Positions 26,218 to 36,171 of a stretch of DNA of 64,000 bases are shown here, in pieces; positions within the stretch are counted from its first letter, which is position 1, and the number at the start of each line of letters is the position of its first letter. The notes under the pieces were generated by a model. The model was not told the DNA's origin. It was given only the letters and a program-made list of their open reading frames with translations, and searched no databases. A program made the translations under genes and the position numbers. Source of the DNA: Sphaerisporangium siamense (lineage in GTDB: Bacteria > Actinomycetota > Actinomycetes > Streptosporangiales > Streptosporangiaceae); NCBI RefSeq assembly GCF_014205275.1, contig NZ_JACHND010000001.1, forward strand, positions 2,418,001 through 2,482,000, read 5' to 3'.

Positions 26218-27230
26218 CGGTCCAGCAGCGGTGTGAGCGCCTGGTCGATCGCGTCCAGCGTCGTGAGCGCCGAGCCGTACGTCGCCGCTTCCGTGTACCG
26301 CAGCGGGAAGACCTTGCCGGCCTTGACCGCGGGCAGGTTCTTCCACAGCTTGGAGTCCAGCACGTACTGCACGGCGTCGCTCACCGAGCCGTCGGCCTCC
26401 AACGTGTACGTGATGGCGTCGGCCTCGCCGAGGCTCTCCGGCAGTTCCTCGATCGAGGGGTACTCGGTGACGTCGCCCGCGCCGCCCTCCTTCTTCTTGA
26501 CCTCGCCGTAGTAGTTCACGCCGATGTCCTGGGCGATGTTGGTGCCCCACGAACCGGCGAACTCGCGGTGGAACGTTCCTTCCGCGACGTCGCCGTAGGC
26601 GCCCACGTGGCCGAACTTCACGCCGTCCAGAGCGGACTTGTACTTGGCGGCGAGCTCGGCCGCCTTCTTCTCGTACGTCGTCTTGGTGGCTTCGAAGTGG
26701 TCGAGGCGGCCGGCGGCGTCGGCCTGGAGCCGGGACCGTTCGCGCCACGCGGAGGGAATGGTGGGGCCGATCGCGACGACGGGGGCGATGGACTTCAGCC
26801 GGTCCAGGTTGATCTCGGCGAGTACCGGCTTCGGCACGCCGATGATGATCAGATCCGGTTTGGCGGCGGCGATGGCCTCGTAGTTGGTCTCGGCCGCCGT
26901 CTCGCCCGCGATCTTGGTGAGGCCGTCGTAGGTGGCGCGCTGCTGCGCGGTCATCATCGGCAGGCCGCGTCGCCACGTGGAGATGCCGGCCAGGGCGGCG
27001 CCGGCCTCGATGAGCGCGGGCACCGCGTAGCCGGTCGCGACGACCCGTTTGGGCGCGACCGGGATCGTGACGTCGCCGTTGTCGGCGGTGAACACCCGGG
27101 TCTGCGCCGCGCCGGACTGCGCGCCGGCGGAATCGCCGGAGCCCGTGGAGCCGGCGGAACCGCAGCCCACCACCAAGGCGAGTGAGAGAGCGAGAGCGCC
27201 GGCCAGGCGCCAGGGCCGTCGAGAAGACAT
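26214..27230 (-). CDS. Iron-siderophore ABC transporter substrate-binding lipoprotein
   Basis: A 338-residue lipoprotein of the FepB/FhuD type. It has a signal peptide with lipobox LVVGC (Cys about 23), a Gly/Ser/Ala linker, then two lobes joined by a long helix: PKRVVATGYAVPALIEAGA, KPDLIIIGVPKPVLAEI and the C-terminal lobe ending at LDAIDQALTPLLDR. It captures the ferric siderophore outside the membrane. ATG 27230 has AAGGA eight bases upstream. It is the first gene of the operon, 72 bases after an iron box. No siderophore synthesis genes are in the window, so it may take up a siderophore made elsewhere or by other organisms. Confidence 0.92.
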   Translation of the reverse strand: MSSRRPWRLAGALALSLALVVGCGSAGSTGSGDSAGAQSGAAQTRVFTADNGDVTIPVAPKRVVATGYAVPALIEAGAALAGISTWRRGLPMMTAQQRATYDGLTKIAGETAAETNYEAIAAAKPDLIIIGVPKPVLAEINLDRLKSIAPVVAIGPTIPSAWRERSRLQADAAGRLDHFEATKTTYEKKAAELAAKYKSALDGVKFGHVGAYGDVAEGTFHREFAGSWGTNIAQDIGVNYYGEVKKKEGGAGDVTEYPSIEELPESLGEADAITYTLEADGSVSDAVQYVLDSKLWKNLPAVKAGKVFPLRYTEAATYGSALTTLDAIDQALTPLLDR

Positions 27231-27301
27231 GAACGTGGTCCTTAAACGACATGCTTGGACATACAGGACAGGAGGGCCCCATCCCATACAACAATGGTTA
27301 G

Positions 27302-27320
27302 TTAGGATAGCCTCACCAAA
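27302..27320. promoter_or_regulatory. Iron box (DtxR/IdeR/DmdR-type operator)
   Basis: TTAGGATAGCCTCACCAAA matches the actinobacterial iron box TTAGGTTAGGCTCACCTAA at 16 of 19 positions. It lies between the divergent uptake operon and the AraC gene, so an iron-loaded DtxR-family repressor could shut both. Confidence 0.75.
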
Positions 27321-27330
27321 CATGGTTGCA

Positions 27331-27372
27331 GTGTCGGCGAGAGGTCAGTCGATGTCGGCGGGAGGTCACTCG
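27331..27372 (+). repeat. Two 21-base tandem copies, each with a start codon and ribosome site
   Basis: GTGTCGGCGAGAGGTCAGTC (from 27331) and ATGTCGGCGGGAGGTCACTC (from 27352) differ at only three of these 20 bases. Each 21-base unit begins with a start codon and carries an RGAGGT site eight bases before the next start codon, so three in-frame starts (27331, 27352, 27373) precede the AraC gene body. Confidence 0.7.
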
Positions 27373-28179
27373 GTGACGGTCGTGCCCCCTTCCGGGACGG
27401 ATCCGATGTCGTGCGAGGAGTACGGCTACGGTCTCGGCCGGCCCGACGGCATCCTGGTGCTCAAGTACCGCTCGGCGGCCGTGCTCGAATTCGGCCGGAG
27501 CCGGGAGGACTTCCTGCACCAGCTCTACTGGTCGCCCGAGGGCATGCTCTCCACCCGGTACGGCGCCGACACGCAGTTCATCGGACCACGGGAGGCGTTC
27601 TGGGCCCACCGTGCCGTGAGCCACGAGGTACAGGCCACGGACTGGCACACCGTGTACCGGATCTGCCTGCGCGAGGTGCCGCCGGCGCTCGCCGGGCTCC
27701 GGGCCGGACCGGTCTCCATCGACGACGAGGCGGCCCGGCTCGTCCTGGCGATCGCCCGTACCGGTCAGGACGAGGAGGAGGCGCTCGTCGCCCGCCGCCG
27801 CATCATGGCCGGACTCGGCGCGTCGACCCGCGAGTTCGTCAGCCACCACGCCACCGGCACCGGTTTCGCGATGCAGGTCGCCCGCGCGCTGTCGCACGAC
27901 CCGGGCGACCCGGTCCGCCTGGACGAGTGGGCCGAACGGCTGCACATCAGCGTCAAGACCCTGCAACGCGACTTCGAGCGCGAGTTCGGCATGTCGTACT
28001 CGCAGTGGCGTACCCGCCTGCGCCTGCGCGCGGCACGGACCCTGCTGGAGATCCACCCGGTGGCCGAGGTCGCGCGGCGCGTCGGATACGCCACCCCGTC
28101 GGCCTTCATCGCCGCCTTCACCAAGGAGTACGGCTGCACCCCCGGCCGCTACGCCCTCCGCCGGCCCGAGTCGGCATGA
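27352..28179 (+). CDS. AraC-family regulator of siderophore uptake
   Basis: About 275 residues. The N-terminal part is a sensor domain without a recognised cupin signature. The C-terminal 100 residues form an AraC double HTH: VRLDEWAERLHISVKTLQRD, then MSYSQWRTRLRLRAARTLL and VAEVARRVGYATPSAFIAAF, ending YGCTPGRYAL. AraC proteins beside siderophore operons usually activate them when the siderophore is present. The gene is divergent from the uptake operon and shares the iron box. The start is uncertain because of a 21-base duplication: ATG 27352 is chosen (GAGAGGT upstream), with GTG 27331, GTG 27373 and ATG 27322 as alternatives. Confidence 0.88.
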   Translation: MSAGGHSVTVVPPSGTDPMSCEEYGYGLGRPDGILVLKYRSAAVLEFGRSREDFLHQLYWSPEGMLSTRYGADTQFIGPREAFWAHRAVSHEVQATDWHTVYRICLREVPPALAGLRAGPVSIDDEAARLVLAIARTGQDEEEALVARRRIMAGLGASTREFVSHHATGTGFAMQVARALSHDPGDPVRLDEWAERLHISVKTLQRDFEREFGMSYSQWRTRLRLRAARTLLEIHPVAEVARRVGYATPSAFIAAFTKEYGCTPGRYALRRPESA

Positions 28180-29883
<1,704 letters not shown>

Positions 29884-30013
29884 TCGATTCGGTCTTCGCG
29901 TCGGCGCCGTCGAGGACCGAGAACGGGGGAAGTCCCCGCCGTGGCGCTTCCGCGGGGGGTGAGCACTTCATCGGGCGCCTGGCGAGGAGGTGAACCGGTT
30001 CCTATGTAGATCC

Positions 30014-30043
30014 TTTACCATTCCGGCACCGGACGATTACTCT
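30014..30043 (+). promoter_or_regulatory. Possible promoter for the sulfotransferase-glycosyltransferase operon
   Basis: TTTACC (30014-30019) and TACTCT (30038-30043) are spaced by 18 bases in an unusually AT-rich patch, about 50 bases before the first start at 30095. The match to TTGACA/TAnnnT is moderate. Confidence 0.4.
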
Positions 30044-30094
30044 CCGCGCTAGCGTCGGCACGTTCCGTGTTGGGCGTTCTCGGGGGTCCGGGCC

Positions 30095-31069
30095 GTGGGT
30101 GTTCGAGTGATCTTCATAGGTGGGCTGGGGCGTAGCGGTACGACGCTGCTTGAGCGGTTGCTGGGGGAGGTGCCGGGGGTGGCGCCCCTGGGCGAGGTGA
30201 TCCATCTGTGGGAACGCGGGATCATCGCCAGGGAGCCGTGCGGGTGCGGGGAGCCGTTCGGGGCGTGCGAGTTCTGGCGGCGGGTCGGCATCCGCGCGTT
30301 CGGCGGCTGGTCGTCGGGTCTCGCCGACCGCGTCCTGACGTTGCGACGCCGGGTCGACCGCACCCGGCGTATCCCCGCGCTGGCCTCCCAGCGCCTCCAG
30401 GTGGGCCTCAGCGGGTACACCCGGGCATACTCCCGGGTGTACGAGGCGGCGGCCAAGATCTCCGGCCGCCCGGTCGTGGTCGACTCCAGCAAGCACGCCT
30501 CCCTCGCCTTCTGCCTGCGCACCTCACCCGTGGTCGATCTCAGCGTCGTGCACGTCGTCCGCGATCCGCGCGCGGTCGCCTACTCCTGGCACAGACAGGT
30601 CACCAGGCCCGAGAGCGGCGGCGCCATGACCCGCTGGCCCCCCGTGCGGACGGCCGTCCACTGGCTCGTGCAGAACCTCGCCTACGAGCTGCTCGCCCGG
30701 CGCCGCGGCACCGTCATCCGCGTCCGGTACGAAGACCTGCTCGCCGACCCTCCGGCCGTCCTGGCGGCGCTGCTGGGCCGCCTCGGGCTCGGCGGGGTCG
30801 CGCTCGGCTTCCTGCGGCCAGGTGTGGCCGAGCTGTCCACCGCCCACACCTGCGCGGGCAACCCCATGCGCTTCACGGTCGGCGCCCTCGAACTCACCAC
30901 GGACGACACCTGGCGCGAACGCCAGCCGCGCCTGCACCGCTGGCTGGTCACCGCGCTGACCTGGCCGCTCATGCTCCAGTACGGCTACCACCCCCGCGGC
31001 CGTCCCGCCCGGGACGAGGCCCGCGTCCCACGCATCCCCGCCGGAGTCGCCGCCCAGGAGTGCCGATGA
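30095..31069 (+). CDS. PAPS-dependent sulfotransferase
   Basis: Transfers sulfate from PAPS to a hydroxyl or amine, probably of a glycan. The 324-residue protein has the 5'-phosphosulfate loop FIGGLGRSGTTLLERLL (about 6-22), the 3'-phosphate loop VHVVRDPRAVAYSW (about 150-163), and the RVRYEDLLADP motif typical of bacterial Sulfotransfer_3 enzymes. A CGCGEPFGACEFW segment is also typical of this family. GTG 30095 lacks a good ribosome site; GTG 30107 is an alternative. Its stop overlaps the glycosyltransferase start as ATGA, and a WecG-type gene follows, so the three genes are coupled. PAPS comes from CysD/CysN (14.3-16.5 kb) and CysC (48.2 kb). Confidence 0.88.
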   Translation: MGVRVIFIGGLGRSGTTLLERLLGEVPGVAPLGEVIHLWERGIIAREPCGCGEPFGACEFWRRVGIRAFGGWSSGLADRVLTLRRRVDRTRRIPALASQRLQVGLSGYTRAYSRVYEAAAKISGRPVVVDSSKHASLAFCLRTSPVVDLSVVHVVRDPRAVAYSWHRQVTRPESGGAMTRWPPVRTAVHWLVQNLAYELLARRRGTVIRVRYEDLLADPPAVLAALLGRLGLGGVALGFLRPGVAELSTAHTCAGNPMRFTVGALELTTDDTWRERQPRLHRWLVTALTWPLMLQYGYHPRGRPARDEARVPRIPAGVAAQECR

Positions 31070-32184
31070 AGCCGATGGAGCCCAAGGAGCCGCCGGCGCA
31101 GGAGAAGCGGACGGAAGCGACGGACCCGCCGGCGCACGGGAAGCCGATGGAACCGACGGACCCGCCCGCGCGGAGGAAGCCGATGGATCGCCGGAGGCTC
31201 CCGGAGCCGGCGAGCCCCGCGAACCCGCTCGTAGGAGTCGTGATCCCCACGCGCGGCGACCGCCCGCACCACCTGCGCGCCGCCCTCGCCGCGGTCCTGG
31301 CTCAGGACGTCCCCGGCGGGGTGGACGTCGTCGTGGTCGTGGACCGCGGGAACGTTGCCGCCGTCGCCCGCCAGGTGGACGCCATCGCGGTCGCGGGCCG
31401 CGGGGACGTGGCGGCCATGACCCGCCAGGTGAGCGACGCCTCCACGCGACGGTCCGGCCGGGTGCGCGTGATGGGCAACCACCTCACCCCCGGCCTGCCC
31501 GGGGCGCGCAACACGGGCATCGCCGCGCTCGGCACCCCGCTGGTGGCGTTCTGCGACGACGACGATCTGTGGCTGCCCGGCAAGCTGCCCGCGCAGCTCG
31601 CCGCGCTCGACGCCGACCCCGCGGCCGAGTTCGCCGGATGCGCCGTCGAGGTCGAGTACGGCACCCACCGCGTCACCCGCCTCGCCGGCACCGACCGCGT
31701 CACCGCCCGCCACCTCACGCGCTCGCGCATGATGATGGTCCACTCCTCGACGTTCCTGTTCCGGCGCGGCACCATCTGGCCCGACGAGAGCGCGCCCGGA
31801 GGGCACAACGAAGACTGGGACCTCGCGCTGCGCGCCGCCGGGCGGCATCCCATCGTCTACGTCGACCGCCCCCTGGTCCGCGTCCGCTGGGGCGGCTCGG
31901 CGTACGTCACCCGCTGGGCCGACCGCATCGCGGGCCTCGAATGGATGCTCGCCCGCCACCCCGCCCTCGCCGCCGACCGGCGCGGCGCCGCCCGCGTCTA
32001 CGGGCAACTCGCCTTCCACAACGCCGCGCTCGGACGGCGCCGCGCGGCCGGGCGGTGGGCGTTACGCGCGTTCGCCGCCCGCTGGGGCGAGCCGAGGGCG
32101 CCCATCGCGCTGGCGGTCGCGCTCGGCCTGGTCTCCGCGCGCTCGGTGCTGAGCGTGCTGCACACCCGCGGGCACGGCATCTGA
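31066..32184 (+). CDS. Family 2 glycosyltransferase with repetitive N-terminal tail
   Basis: The 372-residue product has a GT-A domain from about residue 50. It shows VGVVIPTRGDRPHHLRAALA, GLPGARNTGIAAL, the DxD-like CDDDDLW and HNEDWDLALRAA (catalytic base region), so it is a GT2-type inverting transferase. Before it comes a Pro/Lys/Glu tail made of three 12-residue repeats such as KPMEPTDPPARR. A second duplication (RGNVAAVARQV, then RGDVAAMTRQV) is inserted between the second strand and the GARNTGI motif. Both duplications are in frame. The ATG overlaps the sulfotransferase stop. It probably adds a sugar to the undecaprenyl-linked chain of the local polysaccharide. Confidence 0.87.
   Translation: MKPMEPKEPPAQEKRTEATDPPAHGKPMEPTDPPARRKPMDRRRLPEPASPANPLVGVVIPTRGDRPHHLRAALAAVLAQDVPGGVDVVVVVDRGNVAAVARQVDAIAVAGRGDVAAMTRQVSDASTRRSGRVRVMGNHLTPGLPGARNTGIAALGTPLVAFCDDDDLWLPGKLPAQLAALDADPAAEFAGCAVEVEYGTHRVTRLAGTDRVTARHLTRSRMMMVHSSTFLFRRGTIWPDESAPGGHNEDWDLALRAAGRHPIVYVDRPLVRVRWGGSAYVTRWADRIAGLEWMLARHPALAADRRGAARVYGQLAFHNAALGRRRAAGRWALRAFAARWGEPRAPIALAVALGLVSARSVLSVLHTRGHGI
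31069..31176 (+). repeat. 36-base tandem repeat, three copies, in the glycosyltransferase gene
   Basis: Units at 31069-31104, 31105-31140 and 31141-31176 encode K-x-x-E-x-x-[DE]-P-P-A-x-x. A fourth partial copy begins AAGCCGATGGA at 31177. All units are 12 codons, so copy-number change would keep the frame. Confidence 0.8.
31345..31431 (+). repeat. 54-base direct duplication in the glycosyltransferase gene
   Basis: CGCGGG at 31345 and CGCGGGG at 31399 begin two related units of 18 codons, the second incomplete (RGNVAAVARQVDAIAVAG and RGDVAAMTRQVSDAS). The duplication adds a loop to the GT-A domain. Confidence 0.65.
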
Positions 32185-32981
32185 TGCCGCCGCGCACGAC
32201 GACCGGTGCCCCGCGGCTGACGATCGGCGGCCTTCCGGTGGACGCCCTCACCGAGGAGGAGGTGGTCGGCCACGTCGTCGCCGCCCTCCGGCGGGGGGAG
32301 GGCGGCCACGTGGTCACCCCGAACGTGGACATCTGCCGTGCCTGCGCCCGCGACCCCGAGGTGCGGGCCATCATCGCGGGCGCCGACCTCGCCGTCCCCG
32401 ACGGCATGCCGCTGGTGTGGGCGTCCCGGCTGCTCGGCACGCCCGTCCCCGACCGCGTCACCGGCGCCGACCTGATCTGGTCGCTGTCGGAGGCGGCGGC
32501 GGCCAACGGCTTGTCGATCTACCTGCTCGGCGGGCCGCCGGGCGTCCCCTGCAAAGCCGCGCAGGTGCTGCGGGCCCGCTTCCCCGGCCTGCGGGTGGCC
32601 GGGGGGTCCGCGCCGCCGTACGGGTTCGAGAAGACGCCCGAGGGGTTCGGGGCCGTGCGCGAGGCGCTGGTGGCGGCCGATCCCGACGTGGTGTTCGTCG
32701 GGCTCGGGTTCCCCAAGCAGGACCGGCTGATCAGCATGGTCCGTCAGGATCTGCCGGGCGCCTGGTTCGTCGGCTGCGGGTCCGCCATCTCCTTCGCGGC
32801 GGGCACGGCGCGCAGGGCGCCCGAATGGATGCAGCGGTCCGGCCTGGAATGGCTGTTCCGCCTGGCCTCCGAGCCGGGCCGCCTCGCCCGCCGCTACCTG
32901 ATCGACGATCTGCCGTTCGCGCTCCGCCTGCTCCTGGTGTGCCTGGTCAAGCGACTTCTCTGCGGGCGCCGCCCCTCCTGA
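32184..32981 (+). CDS. WecG/TagA/CpsF-family glycosyltransferase (GT26)
   Basis: The 265-residue protein transfers an N-acetylmannosamine-type sugar to a lipid-linked acceptor in relatives such as TagA and WecG. Family features are HVVTPNVDICRACARDP, the conserved Asp in LAVPDGMPLVWASRLLG, RVTGADL, and YLLGGPPGV. The later segment VFVGLGFPKQDRLI and AISFAAGTARRAPEWMQRSG, then EWLFRLASEPGRLARRYL, is diagnostic. ATG 32184 overlaps the upstream stop (TGATG). It completes a three-gene unit with the sulfotransferase and GT2. Its presence with a UndP priming enzyme at 11887 argues for a wall-linked or secreted glycan. Confidence 0.93.
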   Translation: MPPRTTTGAPRLTIGGLPVDALTEEEVVGHVVAALRRGEGGHVVTPNVDICRACARDPEVRAIIAGADLAVPDGMPLVWASRLLGTPVPDRVTGADLIWSLSEAAAANGLSIYLLGGPPGVPCKAAQVLRARFPGLRVAGGSAPPYGFEKTPEGFGAVREALVAADPDVVFVGLGFPKQDRLISMVRQDLPGAWFVGCGSAISFAAGTARRAPEWMQRSGLEWLFRLASEPGRLARRYLIDDLPFALRLLLVCLVKRLLCGRRPS

Positions 32982-33163
32982 GCCTGGAGGTCATGCGATC
33001 GACCTGCCCGGGAGGCTCGTCGGTCTTGACGTGACCGGCGGCGGGGTGGGCCGGTGCGAGCCCCTCGCCGGCCGAAAGTACGCCTGGTTCGTGGGCGATC
33101 GGCTGACCCAGGTCTGACCGTTCCATCGATGAAGCCCGGCCGCCTCCCCGCCACGATCGAACC

Positions 33164-34144
33164 ATGACGAACGAAAGCATCGGGATCACCACCACGACAA
33201 GGCAGGTGACCCCAGGCGGCAGGGCGATCGGGGCACGGAACACCGGCATGCGCCCGACCGCCGGCGCGGACGCCTCCGCGTTCCCGCAGAACGCGGAAGG
33301 GGCTAGCCCGGCGGCGCGGAAGGGTAGCCCGGCGGCTGGAGAGGACGAACCGGCGGCTCGGGAGACGGGAGAGGGCGGGTCAGCGAGCGGGGGCAGTGCG
33401 GCGCGGACGGATGCCTTCCCTGCAGCAGGTGGGGGCAGCGCGGCGCGGACGGGTGCGTTCTCTGCGGTGGGTGGGGGCAATGCGGCGGGGACGGGGAAGT
33501 CGCGGGGACAGTGGCGGGTGCCTGTCGGGCTGGTCTTGCTTGCCGCTGTTCCGGTGATCGCGGGTGGGGTGCGGCTGGACGGGCTGATCAGCGGGGCGGC
33601 GGTGACTCCGGAGAACGCTCGGTTCTTCGCGGTGCCTCTGCCCGTGGTGTTGCACATCGTCGGCGCCACGATCTACAGCGTTCTCGGCGCCTTCCAGTTC
33701 GCCCGCGGGTTCCGCCGCCGCAGGCCGGCCTGGCACCGTGCGGCGGGTCGGCTCCTGATTCCGTGCGGGCTCCTCGCGGCGATCACGGGTCTGTGGATGA
33801 CCGTGTTCTACCCCTGGCCCCCTGGCGACGGCGAACTCCTCGCGGGCTTCCGGCTCGTGTTCGGCGGGGCCATGGCCGCGTCCATTCTGCTCGGCCTCGC
33901 CGCGATCCGGCGGCGGGACATCGCCGGGCACCGCGCCTGGATGACGCGCGCGTACGCGATCGGGCTGGGCGCGGGCACGCAGGTCCTGACTCACCTGCCC
34001 TGGTTCATCTTCTTCGGCACGCCCGGCGAGCTGCCCAGGGCCCTGCTCGTGGCCGCGGGATGGGTGATCAACCTGGTGGTGGCCGAGTGGTTCCTCCGCC
34101 GGGACCGCCGCCCCGCTCAGGTCCGGACGCGGTTGGTCTCGTAA
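33164..34144 (+). CDS. DUF2306 membrane protein with repetitive N-terminus
   Basis: 326 residues. The N-terminal 110 residues are low-complexity Gly/Ala/Ser/Arg, including a 14-residue tandem repeat (GGSAARTDAFPAAG, then GGSAARTGAFSAVG). The rest has about five or six membrane helices with the DUF2306 signature LHIVGATIYSVLGAFQFARG, RRPAWHRAAGRLL and HRAWMTRAYAIGLGAGTQ. The function is unknown; His residues within the helices suggest haem or quinone contact in related proteins, which I cannot confirm. It converges on the response-regulator gene with a 28-base overlap of the 3' ends. Confidence 0.8.
   Translation: MTNESIGITTTTRQVTPGGRAIGARNTGMRPTAGADASAFPQNAEGASPAARKGSPAAGEDEPAARETGEGGSASGGSAARTDAFPAAGGGSAARTGAFSAVGGGNAAGTGKSRGQWRVPVGLVLLAAVPVIAGGVRLDGLISGAAVTPENARFFAVPLPVVLHIVGATIYSVLGAFQFARGFRRRRPAWHRAAGRLLIPCGLLAAITGLWMTVFYPWPPGDGELLAGFRLVFGGAMAASILLGLAAIRRRDIAGHRAWMTRAYAIGLGAGTQVLTHLPWFIFFGTPGELPRALLVAAGWVINLVVAEWFLRRDRRPAQVRTRLVS
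33389..33496 (+). repeat. 42-base tandem repeat (about 2.5 copies)
   Basis: Units at 33389-33430, 33431-33472 and a partial 33473-33496 each begin GGGGGCA and encode 14 residues. The repeat is in frame in the DUF2306 gene. Confidence 0.8.
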
Positions 34145-34773
34145 GCCCATATGGCGATCTCGACGCGGTTGCGGGCGCCCAGCTTGGCCATCAGGCTCGC
34201 GATGTGCGACTTCGCCGTGCTGAGAGAGATGTGCAGTTCGTGGGCGATCTCGCTGTTGGTCCGCCCCCGCGCCACGGCGGCCAGGATCTGCTCCTCTCGG
34301 AGCGTGAGCGCCTCGATGGGTTGCACGGGCGGCGAGGCGGGCCCCGTCCGGGCGAAGGCGCCGAGCAGCCGGGCCGTGATGCTCGGGGCGATCAGCGCGT
34401 CGCCGTCGGCGGCGGCGTGCACGGCCTGGGAGAGCAGGGCGGCGCCCGCGTTCTTGAGCAGGAATCCCCGGGCGCCGGCCCGCAGGGCGGCGTAGACGTA
34501 CTCGTCGAGGTCGAACGTGGTGATGACGACGACCGCGAGGGGGTCCTCGACGCCCGGTCCGGCGAGGGTGCGCGTGGCCGCGATGCCATCCAGAACGGGC
34601 ATGCGGATGTCGAACAGGCACACGTCGGGGCGCAGGCGCCGCGCCAGCTCGACCGCACGCCGTCCGTCCTCGGCCTGGCCGACGACCTCGATGTCCGGCT
34701 GGGCGTCCAGGATCATCGCGAGCCCGGTACGGACGATCTCCTGGTCGTCCGCGACGACCACCCGGACGCTCAT
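34117..34773 (-). CDS. NarL/FixJ-family response regulator
   Basis: A 218-residue two-component regulator. The receiver domain starts VRVVVADDQEIVRTG with the acidic pair, and carries the phospho-acceptor Asp in CLFDIRMPVLDG (about 54), the Thr in VVITTFD and Lys in FLLKNAG. The C-terminal LuxR-type HTH reads LTLREEQILAAVARGRTNSE and LHISLSTAKSHIASLMAKLG. ATG 34773 overlaps the kinase stop by four bases, so the pair is translationally coupled. Targets are unknown; the convergent DUF2306 gene and the downstream region are candidates. Confidence 0.93.
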   Translation of the reverse strand: MSVRVVVADDQEIVRTGLAMILDAQPDIEVVGQAEDGRRAVELARRLRPDVCLFDIRMPVLDGIAATRTLAGPGVEDPLAVVVITTFDLDEYVYAALRAGARGFLLKNAGAALLSQAVHAAADGDALIAPSITARLLGAFARTGPASPPVQPIEALTLREEQILAAVARGRTNSEIAHELHISLSTAKSHIASLMAKLGARNRVEIAIWAYETNRVRT

Positions 34774-35945
34774 GGGGCCGACCCGGAGCGGGGCAGGACG
34801 GCGGTCACGGTCCACCCCTGGGCGGGGCCGGGGGAGGCGACGCAGGTGCCGCCGAGCAGGCGGGCGCGCTCCATCATGCCGATGAGGCCGTACCCCGGCG
34901 ACGTGGCCGGGCGTACGTGGCCGGTGTCGCCGTCGTCGCTCACCCGCAGGCGCACCGACGTGTCGTCGGCGGCGACGCGGACCTCGATGCGGGTGGCGCG
35001 CCGGGCATGCCGTCTGGCGTTCGTGACCGACTCCTGGGCGATGCGGTAGACCGCGGCCCCCACCGCCGGGGAGACGCCGTCCACCTCGCCGGAGATCTCC
35101 ACTTCCACGGACGGCCCGACACGGGGACGGTCGGCCAGCTCTTTCACGTCGGCGATCCGCCGCCCGGGGGCCAGCTCCGCCGGTCGCGTCCGGCGGAGCA
35201 CGCGGACCATGGCGTTCATCTCCGCGAGGGCGCGCGCCGCCTCGGCTTCGATCAGTTCCAGCGCCTCGGTCGCGGCGCCGGGGCGCGACGGCGACAAGGC
35301 CAGGCCCGCCTGGGCGCGGATCGCCATCGCCGAGATGTGGTGCGCGACCGTGTCGTGCAGGTCGCGCGCCAGCTGTTCGCGTTCGAGAAGCTTGACCTGG
35401 TCGAGTTCGCGCATCCTGGCCCGGGCCCGGTAGCGGAACGTCCCGCCGAGTGCCATGGCCGCGATGACGACGGCGAGCCCTTGGAACGCGTCGGAGAGGA
35501 CGAGGCGGCCGGTGAGGACCGCGACGGCCAGCGCGGCGGTCATCAGCACGAACCCGATCACGGCCTCGCGTCCGGAACCCCAGCGGAACAACGCGTACAT
35601 CACGATCACCAGGAAGGCCATCGTGTTCGTCTCCGCCGACTCGCCGCCCGTGAGCAGCGAGGCCAGGGTGGTGCCGGCGAAGATGACCGCGACCATCAGC
35701 AGGGGCCTGGTCCGGCGCCACAACAACGTGGGCACCAGCCCGATGGTGAGGAGCACCGAGAGGGTCCGCCACGGGAGATCCGGCCGCACCACGCCTTCGA
35801 CCACGGCGAGCGGGACCAGTACGGCGACGAGAACCCAGTCGCGCCATACCCGGTGCGGAGGATTGGGGGAACGGGGCTCGTGCCAGACAGACCGGAAGAA
35901 ACCCCTCACGCCATCATGGTACGAGCCACGCCGCCGCCGGGCCAT
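34770..35945 (-). CDS. Sensor histidine kinase (HisKA_3 type)
   Basis: A 391-residue kinase partnering the NarL-type regulator. Residues about 35-165 contain four to six membrane helices with almost no extracellular loop, as in DesK/LiaS-like intramembrane sensors. The dimerisation segment holds the phospho-His in LARDLHDTVAHHISAMAIRA (about 190-210). The HATPase part has the N-box QESVTNARRHA and G-box GYGLIGMMERA. ATG 35945 is taken, but a GTG about 13 codons later (VRGFFRSVW) could be the true start. Intramembrane kinases of this kind often sense cell-envelope stress; that is inference. Confidence 0.9.
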   Translation of the reverse strand: MARRRRGSYHDGVRGFFRSVWHEPRSPNPPHRVWRDWVLVAVLVPLAVVEGVVRPDLPWRTLSVLLTIGLVPTLLWRRTRPLLMVAVIFAGTTLASLLTGGESAETNTMAFLVIVMYALFRWGSGREAVIGFVLMTAALAVAVLTGRLVLSDAFQGLAVVIAAMALGGTFRYRARARMRELDQVKLLEREQLARDLHDTVAHHISAMAIRAQAGLALSPSRPGAATEALELIEAEAARALAEMNAMVRVLRRTRPAELAPGRRIADVKELADRPRVGPSVEVEISGEVDGVSPAVGAAVYRIAQESVTNARRHARRATRIEVRVAADDTSVRLRVSDDGDTGHVRPATSPGYGLIGMMERARLLGGTCVASPGPAQGWTVTAVLPRSGSAP

Positions 35946-36171
35946 GAGAAGTGATCAGGCGTCATGCGCCACGTGCTGGGGAGGTCGGCCCGGTCCGCCG
36001 GCGCACGCGCGTGAGAAGCCGTGCCGGCGAAGGTCTCCGGCGCCTGCGGCATGGACACGCGGTGCTGGGCCTTCCTCCCGCACTCCGTCCGTTGGTCTTC
36101 GGCCTGATCGGGCGACTTCTCCGAATTCGCCGTCCCGGCGGGAGCCACTGGCGGGCGGCCCCGGTCTCGGT

